Assembly (NCBI GenBank): GCA_963931865.1
Contig: OZ007509.1
Span: 509,978 to 573,977 of the forward strand
Origin: Axinella damicornis
Lineage: Eukaryota; Porifera; Demospongiae; Axinellida; Axinellidae
Direction of reading: 5' to 3'
DNA: 64,000 nt
Shown here one piece after another: positions 1 through 9,247 of this stretch. Positions within the stretch are counted from its first letter, which is position 1. Each line of letters starts with the position of its first letter. Made by a program: the position numbers and the translations under genes. The notes under the pieces were generated by a model. The model saw only the letters and a program-made list of their open reading frames with translations. It did no database searches and had not been told where the DNA came from.

Positions 1-374
1 CGGACAATGCTGTGGATACCAGCTTGGCCGAGTTTATTCACATCGATATCACAAGCTAGTGAGTGAGTGGCAGTGGATGGAACACCATACTGCCAGCAAG
101 ATTGACTGAGCTTTGCTTGTGGTGAAGACTACATGCAGCAAAATTGGTTCAATTAACTGTCTTGCACAGCTGATTGCTCACCATATTACCTCAAGGCTCT
201 AAAGGGATCGATTGTGGCTGGTTTTGGTGCTCTTTCCTGCACTGCGTCTCCTCAGAGAGAGCTTCCAGTGAGTGATCGTATACTACATCAGCAATAATTA
301 TTGTAGTGCATGTACACTTATACAAGCAGTGGGTGTTGCATGTAATAAGTGGTTCTATAATGTTTCCACAACAT
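1..374. other. Flanking DNA, no gene seen
   Basis: No supported coding region. From about position 310 the sequence is similar to the DNA beginning near 30028, so the edge of the large segmental duplication falls here. Confidence 0.5.
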
Positions 375-1511
375 TTAGTTAGGTGGTAGGGTGCAGGGTA
401 CATTGTGTGCTGGATCACAAGAGAACACAGAAAATTGCATGCTGTCAAGTCGGTTGTTCACTGGGTAGTTTTTGCTAACACCGAATTTGTATTGTCCAAC
501 ACCGATGTGATCGAACACCGCAGAAATAACTTGAGGCTGCCGCCAGTTCTCCTGGGTGAATTCTATTCTAGTTGGGAACAGCTTAGCACACGTGACGCAT
601 GTTTCATCATCGACGCAATACTGGGTTGAGTCACTGGAATTGCAGAATGTAATGTTGACAGTCACTGGTAACTTGGATGCTGGCCGTGTTCGCAAAGAGA
701 GACTGAAGTTCCCTATCTTGTTGGGTTGGGTATAAACATACCCGTCTTGACGTCCTGGAAGGTTTTCACTCCTGAGACCCGCATTCAGATCTACACATCG
801 CTCTACCCAATTGTTTGGAGGAGCAAACACGCTGTCAGGTGCAGAACCAAATGTGACATCGAGAAAGTCAAGTTGATAAGTCCATGCATCACCCGGAAAG
901 GCACCACTCTTATGTGGATACTCATGTTTAAACCGTAGTGGTATTTTGTTGTTACTTGAATCGACCCAGTAGGTTACAGTATCGAGTGGAAGCCAACTAC
1001 CACTGCGTTCGGTCCACTCATCAGCTGTGACGTTACGCCCATCAATTTCAATCACCACCTTGCCAACCAACTCCTTCGGAACATGGTCTGGCAGTTGCCA
1101 AGGCCCAACAGTGTCAAACAAGGGATATCCCAAAGGAGTGGCACACTGGTTGATGCCTAGGCTTGGATCTTTACATGGCCAATCGTTCACTTCGTAGCTA
1201 CAAGACCCATCCATTCCTATCTCAAACTGAGTCATCTCTGTTGCCTCCTTGGTACCCGGTACTGCTCCTGCTGGTGCTACGACCATAAGGTAGTTCGATG
1301 TGGATGCACTTCGCACCGTTGCAAAGTTGCTTCCTTTCATGAGGGCACGATTATGGGTGACGTCCTGGTACACTTCGCTGAACACCGGGTACAGGCAGAA
1401 TCCATCGCACGTACTATGCACCATGGCGTGGAAATCCGTTGGAATGGGAGGTTCGTCTGAAGCAGCAGCGGTTAATACTGCGAACAGCACGAAGCACTCA
1501 AGCAGAAGCAT
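375..1511 (-). CDS. Secreted 378-aa protein of unknown family (copy 1)
   Basis: Single-exon ORF of 378 residues. The N terminus (MLLLECFVLFAVLTAAA) is a typical cleavable signal peptide followed by DEPPIP, and there is no second hydrophobic segment, so it should be secreted. Cysteines are plentiful (CDGFC near 35-40, CSYEVNDWPC near 105-115, a cluster near 290-315) and there are several N-x-S/T sites. The C-terminal third has an I-x-F-T-x-E-N-W-x-x-P-Q stretch that resembles the end of Calx-beta-like repeats; this is a weak pattern match. I do not recognise the N-terminal two thirds. A copy about 97% identical (11 differences by eye) lies at 30086-31222. It sits just downstream of receptor locus A on the same strand. 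The start is fixed by the signal peptide and by conservation in the second copy. Confidence 0.85.
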   Translation of the reverse strand: MLLLECFVLFAVLTAAASDEPPIPTDFHAMVHSTCDGFCLYPVFSEVYQDVTHNRALMKGSNFATVRSASTSNYLMVVAPAGAVPGTKEATEMTQFEIGMDGSCSYEVNDWPCKDPSLGINQCATPLGYPLFDTVGPWQLPDHVPKELVGKVVIEIDGRNVTADEWTERSGSWLPLDTVTYWVDSSNNKIPLRFKHEYPHKSGAFPGDAWTYQLDFLDVTFGSAPDSVFAPPNNWVERCVDLNAGLRSENLPGRQDGYVYTQPNKIGNFSLSLRTRPASKLPVTVNITFCNSSDSTQYCVDDETCVTCAKLFPTRIEFTQENWRQPQVISAVFDHIGVGQYKFGVSKNYPVNNRLDSMQFSVFSCDPAHNVPCTLPPN

Positions 1512-1553
1512 GGCTTCGCCAACTTTGTGTTTTATTATGCAAGTTCGAGATCA

Positions 1554-1561
1554 TGACGTCA
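1554..1561. promoter_or_regulatory. CRE-like palindrome TGACGTCA upstream of secreted gene copy 1
   Basis: Perfect TGACGTCA octamer about 43 bases upstream of the ATG of the secreted gene. The same octamer occupies the same place in front of the second copy (31259-31266). It matches the known CREB/ATF site; use as a control element is inferred from conservation and position. Confidence 0.35.
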
Positions 1562-1681
1562 CTATAAACGTAATACAATTAGCATTCCAGCCAGCTTTGA
1601 CTCTTGAGTATGTCACTAGCCATTCCCAATCCTTCCTGCCTCACATCATCCAGGAGACGAGGAGAGCGCGTAATAGCATGT

Positions 1682-2002
1682 TTAGACTACTGGAATAATG
1701 TTGCTAGCTGCAGGATTATTGAAATGAGTGGTGCTTTTAGCTACAGCCTCCTGCAGAATTTTGATATCTGTTTGTAATTGTTTACTGTTTTCTGCTCTGA
1801 TCTGCATCATGGCATGTTTTTTAATCAATGATAAGCTAGTCCGAGACCCCAAAGAGCTGCCTTGGAATACAGTGATACATAGCGGTAGCCTCATTCCTAT
1901 GCACTGGCAGCACGGTGTGAGTGGAACAGTTGAACTTGAGTAGCTTGAATAGCTATATATGTACAGTAGACAAACCAGGGAAATGCCAACTGTTTTGTGC
2001 AC
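1682..2002 (-). other. Possible small ORF; its C-terminal end recurs at 56867
   Basis: A 106-codon minus ORF upstream of the secreted gene. Its last ~42 codons (starting MQIRAENSKQLQ and ending ASNIIPVV) are nearly the same at 56867-57049 and recur in a broken form around 31614-31745. The stretch is helix-like and charged. The DNA around it is also repeated, so this may be a dispersed repeat and not a protein. No family recognised. Confidence 0.25.
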
Positions 2003-2513
2003 ATTTCTTAGCTTTGTATTGCCATTTGTTGACTAGATACCCAGCTAGCTCAGTAAGGCTAACAGTGCTTGTTGCAGTGTTTAGTAACTAACTAGTTTAC
2101 TTCTACCACAGAGAAATGCGCTTAATTAAATAAAATGATGCACATGCACAGTTGCTGACAGCAATGGCTGACAGCACCACTAAGAAGTGAAGTGGGTCAT
2201 GCACTCATTTGTTTCAACACTTCAACAATAATCTGAAACAAGATACAGCTACTTCAAATTGCTATACAGTATGTATCAATTAAGCCTGCAGGCATTGGCT
2301 GAAACACACATACTGCACAGCAAGTGCTACCAAAGCAGCATCCAGCCTAGCAAATTTAAGGAGATGTGGTCCACTGACATCCACGCATCCCTATAGCTAT
2401 GGAGCGGTCATTATACACAAACTAGCTACTGAGTTTCTTTAGAGTGATAGCTACAACTACAATTGTGCATGGGTGCTAGGAATACTTGTTTCTGGGTGTG
2501 ATATTGAAGACTG

Positions 2514-5500
2514 TTAATGAGCATGAGGGAGTTCGTAAATGTGGGTCTCCTCCCTCTCACCACTCTCAATCCTTCCATAGGCTGAGCACTCCTTCATAGG
2601 GATCTCCGTGGCCTTAGGTGTGGCCCTATGTATACAAATGATATACAAAATCATGATGACCATACATCGTATTCATTCCTCTTCTCCTATATATCTGGAA
2701 ATGTCCACACCAAATTCACCAATCACTCAGTAGCAAGAGATCATTCTGTACACGACAAGCTTGCCATTGCTGATCAAGTAGCTACATTATTGTTTGTTGT
2801 GACCACAGTGTATTTACTGCTGATCGAGTAGCTACATTATTGTTTGTTTGTGACCGCAGTGTATTTACTGCTGATCGAGTAGCTACATTATTGTTTGTTT
2901 GTGACCACAGTGTATTTACTGCTGATCGAGTAGCTACATTATTGTTTGTTTGTGACCACAGTGTATTTACTTGTGTCATCTTTAATATTGAGCTGCATGC
3001 AATAGGGAAAGAGCATTGTTCACAACACTGGTTCATTATGCTGACTTTACCTTTGATGGTGCAAGATGATGGCGGACTCTACAATGACCACTGCCAGGAG
3101 GACCAGCACTGCTGCAATGGCAACTCCCGCCACCACTGTCCAAGCAGATGTGTACTGGTTGAATGCGACATCTCCTAGGAAGTGACATTGTGTTCACAGC
3201 ACTACAACTTGTGCTAAATTACCGAGTTCCATATGTAGTCTTGTTCTAGACCAGTCATAAGTAATACATCTGGGATTATGGATGCAAGATAAATCTTACC
3301 AGGTACAGATGTATTAGCAGGATTGCTGAATGGTCCAGCCACCCCATTAGGTGAAACTGCAGCCACTCGGAATGTGTACACAGCAATGTTTGGAGTGAGG
3401 CCTGAAATAGTTTTAGCAATGCCATCAGTTGTTACATTCTGCACTGTACCACCAAACACGGAATGATACTGCACAAGGTAGTGGGTGACTGCTCCACTTC
3501 CATTGAAGCACTGAACCTCACTCCAGGAGACAGTCATGGTGGTGGAGTTCACTGGACTGACCACAACCAACCGTGGAGCTCCTGTACGTGTGTACATTAA
3601 TGTATATGTTATGTGAGTTCAGATACCAAACAATTCAGATACAGAGTGAATAATATATTAAGTTACCTCCCAGTGTGATGGCTTCACTGAATGGTCCAGT
3701 TCCATTGGTGTTCACTGCTGCCACTTGGAAAGCATACTCAGTGTTTGGAGTAAGACCATCAATGATGCTTCCTGTTGTCACTACTGACTTGGTCTTCTGC
3801 ACATCTCTGTCAGGACCACAGGTTGCATAGTACCACACAACATAGCCAGTGATTGGTCCATTTTGTTGAAAACAAGGCACTTCTGTCCAGTTTAGGGATA
3901 GTCCTGACGGTTGTAAAAATGTGGCCTCCAGTGACTGTGGAGCTCCTGAGGGGACTATTTATGGAGAAATGGTACTTGGTTTACTTTAGTGTAATAAGTT
4001 CAGCATCATACCTGCTGTGAAGGTCTTTGCATACACTGGACCAGTAGAGAACACTCTACCTCCTCCAAACCCAGTCTGGTTGACAGTGAAGGTGTAGTTC
4101 ACGCCTTCTTGGAGCTCATCAAATGTGTGCTCTTGATGATTGGTGTCCAAACTGCCCTCATCAACATAGGTCCCACATGTCCCCCTGTAGTGTATATGGT
4201 ACTGCTGTGTGTCACAGGGAGCCACCCATGCCAAATACACTGAGGTAGGAGACAGCACAGCTGCTGAGAGATTCTGTGGACCTGCAGTGAAACCATTATG
4301 AGCAGACTTCAGTTCTGTAGGTAGTGTGCTACACATGCTGATCATACCTTGTAGCACTAGTGGAGGTAGCACTGTCATTGCTGCACTCTCTCTCCTGTGC
4401 TCTCCAGCAGTGGCCACCACAGTGATGGTGTATTGTGTGCCGCACTGGAGGTCAGTGAGGATGGTCTCATTCGCTGCTGGGTCCCTGAGCTGCAGGGAGG
4501 ACTCACTACCTCCCTCAGGATGGTAGGTCACACGGGTGGTGTTGAAGCAACTGGGAGCTGGACCTGAACTAGTCCACTGCCATGCTAACCTGACACTTGA
4601 GGCATTCATGACCTGAACAATGTCCTCAGTGGGAGTGGGAGGGGCTGGAGGGATACAGAGTAATGTGTATACTATGTGGCAAAAGTAAGTGTCTATCAGC
4701 TGCTACAGTACCTCTTGCTGGTAGAGACACCACTGTGGTGAGACTCCTTATACTAGTCGTACCAACCCCAGCATAAACACTGATGGTGTACTGTGTGTTG
4801 CACTGAAGGTTGGACAAGGTGGCACTGGTTGCTGTTGCACTGTCCACTGTGTACATCATCCGAGAGCCTCCCTCAGGTTGGTAGTAAACTCTAACACTGT
4901 CAAGACACATGAGCAGACCCTGACGTGACCACTCCCACAACACTCTGATACTTGTGTTGTCTGCAGTGGCTTCAGCTCTCACTCTGACTGGGTATAGTAT
5001 ATCTGTGATATGCATAATTATTGCCATAAAGATGCACATCATTTATGGAACTTATATAGCTAAGTTACGTGTACAGGCAGTGACTTTATGTACCTCCAAC
5101 ATGTACTTGGTTGCTGGTCACTGTAACAAATGAGGATACTCCAGTAACCTCCACTCTGATGTAGTAGGTTGTAGGACACTGGAGACCAGTCTGAATGACC
5201 TCAGTCCCTGATGCACTGGTAGTTGTGTAAGATCTCACTACACTCCCACTGCTACTAGTTCTGAACTCCACTGTGACAGATGCCACACACTCAGGTGGTA
5301 CTGTTGTGCTCCAGGTCACTCTAGCACCAGGAGTTGAGCCGTACACTCTCTCAGCACTCACAGTAACAGTACGCAGTGAATAGTCAGCAGCTGCATGGAT
5401 GATGGCTGCCATTTAAAATTAATATCAGCTAGCTAGAATTAATCTTACACCGAAACAAGGTAGCTATAGCTAGCTACTTCCCAGCTAATATAGGTAAGCA

Positions 5501-5595
5501 CCTGAGAGGGAGCATGTCTGTCCTCCGGCTAGCATCCAGCAGCTGCAGCTGCTCAGCACCAACGAGACGGTCAGAGCAAGCCACGACGTCGACAT
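2514..5595 (-). CDS. FN3-domain transmembrane receptor, locus A (six FN3)
   Basis: Exons read on the minus strand: signal 5595-5502 (MSTSW start, hydrophobic core, GGQTCSLS); FN3-1 5390-5094; FN3-2 5002-4712; FN3-3 4644-4348; FN3-4 4281-4012; FN3-5 3945-3667; FN3-6 3581-3300; TM 3174-3051; tail 2612-2514. All FN3 exons are multiples of three and have GT-AG borders in phase 1. Domains 1-5 each carry two cysteines, for example PPEC and GLQC in domain 1, suggesting a disulphide. The TM exon encodes AWTVVAGVAIAAVLVLLAVV. The tail encodes SAYGRIESGEREETHIYELP and ends PHAH-stop; SAYGRI fits the ITIM consensus. A type I membrane receptor is expected. The TM exon ends in phase 2 while the tail is read in phase 0, so a small exon between them (438-bp intron, partly minisatellite) is missing from this model. 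Appears intact. Confidence 0.8.
2766..2975. repeat. Intronic minisatellite, ~51-bp unit, four to five copies
   Basis: Tandem units containing TGTGACCACAGTGTATTTAC and GATCGAGTAGCTACATTATT. It lies in the intron between TM and tail exons of locus A. Locus B has about a dozen copies in the same intron and locus C about one. ORFs running through it are artefacts of the repeat. Confidence 0.85.
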
Positions 5596-5810
5596 TCCAC
5601 CAAAACGTGCAACAACTTGAATTATTCAATAGGCAATTTGTAGTCTTGCACTTTTGTGGTGTAATAATTACATAACGCACTTCAAGAGTTCACGTCTCAA
5701 TGTAAACTCCGCTGTTCAGGAGTGGCTCAGCATATTTACCTACAATGCAAGGTGCATGGGATTAGGCAACAAGTATTATAAGATACGTACATTAACTTGC
5801 TGGAGTGGTC

Positions 5811-5906
5811 AGAATCCTTGCTGCAACACATGTATTAGACCTCAGTGTGCTCCTTATATGGAATACACTAGCTCTGAGGTCTACTACAGTGTTGCAAGGA
5901 TTCTGC
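5811..5906. repeat. Intergenic hairpin repeat, copy 1
   Basis: Imperfect inverted repeat: left arm starts AGAATCCTTGCTGCAACA and includes ATTAGACCTCAG; right arm is CTGAGGTCTACTACAGTGTT then GCAAGGATTCT. The loop carries CTCCTTATATGGAA. One of seven copies (one a half) in the window. Confidence 0.75.
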
Positions 5907-6091
5907 AAACATCCATGGAAAACTTATAATATAGGAGTAATTTACTGAGTGATCATCGTTGAGAACACCCACACATCTTTGCTTAAAGAAATTCTTACAA
6001 CGTGTTACAGTACTGGCCTAGGTACTAATAGCTTATCAGTACACGGTAGTAACTTCCTGAATGAGTACTAGTTATCGGCAACTGTTCAGTT

Positions 6092-6303
6092 AGTTCATAA
6101 ATGTGAGCCTCCTCACACTTCTCAATCTCTTCATACACGTGGGCCTATAGCTAGCTAGCTACCTCCCATGCAGCTAAGTTGCAATGTGTATACAGCTATA
6201 GGCAAGCACCTCAGAGGGAGCATGTCTGTCCTCCAGCTAGCATCCAGCAGCTGCAGCTGCTCAGCACCAACAAGATGGTCAGAATGAGCCATGACATCGA
6301 CAT
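6092..6303 (-). pseudogene. Orphan signal-peptide exon plus truncated receptor tail
   Basis: A second signal exon (6303-6210, 94 nt, starting MSMSWLIL) lies upstream of the real one for locus A, but its last complete codon is TGA (6213-6211) where the other copies have TCA. Below it, 6145-6092 is a tail-exon piece (HVYEEIEKCEEAHIYEL) that has lost its stop codon through a small deletion. Both are duplication debris without a receptor body between them. Confidence 0.7.
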
Positions 6304-6567
6304 TCCACCCAAACATGCAACAATTATGCAATAGCCAATAGTATTTGTAGTTTTGCACTTTTGTGATGTAATAATTACATACGGCACTTCAAGAGTTTAC
6401 GTCTCAAAGTAAACTTATATAGAGCACTTTAGCAAAGACTTGTTCAGGAGTGGCTCAGCACATTTACCTTTTTTTTAACAATGCAAGGTATTATCCTAAG
6501 AGCATGAAGGTGGGATTAGGCAACAAGTATTATAAGATACAGGGCTCCAGCCTGTACATGTGTTTCT

Positions 6568-6706
6568 ATACTAATGTGTACACTGCTAATGTGTACACTA
6601 CTAATGTGTACACTACTAATGTGTACACTATACTAATGCGTACACTACTAATGTGTACACTGCTAATGTGTACACTACTAATGTGTACACTACTAATGTG
6701 TATCCT
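6568..6706. repeat. 12-15 bp minisatellite (ACTAATGTGTAC units)
   Basis: Tandem ACTAATGTGTAC / GCTAATGTGTAC units upstream of the orphan signal exon. The same array occurs at 41214-41431 and 62905-62978, in the 5' flank of other receptor loci. Confidence 0.85.
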
Positions 6707-6709
6707 GCT

Positions 6710-7330
6710 ACAGTTAACAGTGCAGTCATGCATGCTGTAGCTATGCTCAGCTGATGGGGTGTCACATTTGTAGCTATTGGTTGGTACTAGCTGGTGTTGT
6801 GTATATTATTGAATTTGTTCTTAATGTTGCTAGCACTCCTGCAAGCTATAGACGATTGAAAGTGTGGATTCAATTTGTAAAACGTGCAACATTCTGTCAA
6901 AAAGAATGATAAATGACAAGAATGGCTTGTCATATACTCCACCTCTTGAAAAGCAAATTAACAAGAGGAAATGCCATTAAACACATCCTCCAATTCTTAA
7001 ATTGTTGCACATAGAATTTGATCCTCGCCTGCTCCCCTTTCTCCTCCTCCACTCTCTCTTCTTCATATTGGTGCGGACCATGATCTCTGATAAGATCTCC
7101 AGTGAGGTGCATGAATTGTATGCCTATTACTACATACTTGTAGTTGCTAACACACTACTGTGTATATCTCCTCCACAACCCCACCTCATGCATGTCATAG
7201 AGCTCCCTTCCCCTGCCCAGTGACATTTTACCTCAAGAGTATTCAATGTATAGTGACCACACATTTATGGTTTAACTTGCTGGAGTGGTCAGCATCTGCT
7301 GAGATGTAACCCAAACTAGGTACACTGCAG
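6710..7330. other. Intergenic DNA, no gene seen
   Basis: Sequence shared with the intergenic parts at 14270-14830, 36780-37350, 41450-42030 and 63000-63620. It contains pyrimidine-rich TCTCCTCCTCCACTC stretches but no conserved reading frame. Confidence 0.5.
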
Positions 7331-7334
7331 GGTT

Positions 7335-7435
7335 GCAGAATCCTTCCAACACTGTATTAGACCTCAGAGCTCAGTGTGCTCCTTATATGGAATACACTAG
7401 CTCTGAGGTCTACTACAGTGTTGCGAGGATTCTGC
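7335..7435. repeat. Intergenic hairpin repeat, copy 2
   Basis: Same fold-back as at 5811, here with near-complete arms GCAGAATCCTTCCAACACTG and CAGTGTTGCGAGGATTCTGC. Confidence 0.8.
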
Positions 7436-7683
7436 AAACATGGAGAATAATGTTTAGTTATAACACAAAGTTTAATATTAATGGCAGGTGACCTTAGGTG
7501 TTCCATTGGGTAACAGTGTCAGACTACCCACCCAACTAGGAGTGGTTTACTGAGTGATCATTGTTGAGAATACTCACACACCTTTACTTAAAGAAAATAT
7601 TCTTACAGGCCTAGGTACTAATACCTTATCAGTACATGGTAGTAATTTCCAGTACCGGTAAGAGTTTATCGGCAATTGTTCAC

Positions 7684-8985
7684 TTATTGTGGGAGTTCAT
7701 AAATGTGAGCCTCCTCCCACTTCTCAATCTCTTCATACACGTGGGCCTCCTCTGGCTTGCCACCATTCTGGTCGACCACTCCATATGCTGAACACTCCTC
7801 CATAGGGATCCCAGTGGTCCTGTATGATGTCATGATGACGGCATGCAGTGTTTCATTACCACAGCTGCACTATACAACTTTGTGAATGTTCAGTCTGTGC
7901 AGAGTACACACTGCATTAGTGTGCACAATGTCAATGCTGCTGCAGCAAGGACGTATTATATGTACCTGTGAGGCTGGATCTTTGTCCTGGTATATCTGTA
8001 GAAGGTACATAGTATATAGCAGATGTTATTATTTGCTGCCATAATTATTATACCACCAACATGTCTATCTGGTTTCCATTATAGTTAGCACAATCCTGGT
8101 ATCATTAGTGCATGGACGATGGTTAGCCTTTACCTCCATATATACACATCGCATCCCCCCCAACTCCCCTCCTCAGAATTGTGGAATGTGAAAACACATT
8201 AAAATGTACCTAAATTCCCAGATTAGTTTCTCACCTCCACCAAATATACAGTACTACAATGCAGGCAGCTGACAGAACCAGCGCAATCACAAACACAGCA
8301 ACTCCTGCCAGCAGACCAGGGTCAGGGGATGGCCCAGGTCCAGGGTCAGAGGACGGCCCAAGATCATCTGCGCACATACAGTCAGAATGTTTCTTTTCAG
8401 CCATGCTGTCCTGTACGAGCTTCATCTATAGTACTGTAGCTGAAACTATATAGCTACCTGAATCAACAGAATATTACCTGAGTCTTCTGGACACATGGCT
8501 GTCACACCTGCGGTCCCCGAAAGTCTTCAGTCACATCATCAGTGCATACATGTGTATATTCTTAGAGCACTTACCAGATACAGACGTATTGACAGGATTG
8601 CTGAATGGTCCAATCATCTGATTAGTCACAACTGCAGCCACTCGGAATGTGTACACAGCAATGTTCGGAGTCAGGCCTGAAATAGTTTGAGCTATACCAT
8701 CAGTTGTTGCATTCTGCACTGTACCACCAAACATGGAATGACTGATACCGCACAAGGTAGTGGGTGACTGCTCCACTTCCATTGAAGCACTGAACCTCAC
8801 TCCAGGAGATAGTCATGGTGGTGGAGTTCACTGGACTGACCATCACCGATTGTGGAATTCCTGTTTATACAAAAAGAGTAGCAGATATCATCTTGGGTGG
8901 CAATGTACAGCTAGCATCCATCACTTACCTCCCAGTGTGATGGCTTCCCTGAATGGGCCAGTTCCATTGGTGTTCACTCGTGAAC
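7684..8985 (-). pseudogene. Partial receptor locus A' (type-2 TM and YEEI tail)
   Basis: Pieces in order: FN3-5 remnant 8985-8935 (3' end only); FN3-6 8860-8575 with a 4-bp insertion that breaks the frame (286 nt against 282); 30-nt stalk exon 8507-8478 (VTAMCPEDS); TM exon 8367-8235 with Pro/Ser/Asp-rich stalk and GLLAGVAVFVIALVLSA, ending YIWWR; 21-nt microexon 7986-7966; tail 7819-7684 ending ELPQ-stop. The tail encodes SAYGVV, HVYEEI and HIYELP. No signal exon or FN3-1 to FN3-4 exists here, so as a separate gene it is dead. The stalk, TM, microexon and tail exons are intact and phase-compatible with FN3-6 of locus B just upstream, so they could be an alternative 3' end of B (inference). 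Confidence 0.7.
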
Positions 8986-9247
8986 AACAACTGGTTTGCT
9001 GGGCTTGACTACTATGTCAATAGTGCATAGTATAGCAGTAGTCAAACTCTGCCAGAGTTTGTGACGGAGTCTACCAAGATGCAATAAATTTAATCACACG
9101 TTTCGCCCTGAGTAGATCTTCCTCAAGGTGTACGGAGTGGTCATTACACAAACATCATCACATCTTTACTGAGTTTAGAATAATTACAACTACAATTATT
9201 GTGCATGAGTGCTTGGAATACTTTTCTGGATGTGATATTGGAGACTG

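Noticed and set aside
6568..6706. CRISPR-like array
   Set aside because: Units are contiguous 12-15-bp tandem repeats without spacers, in a eukaryotic genome.
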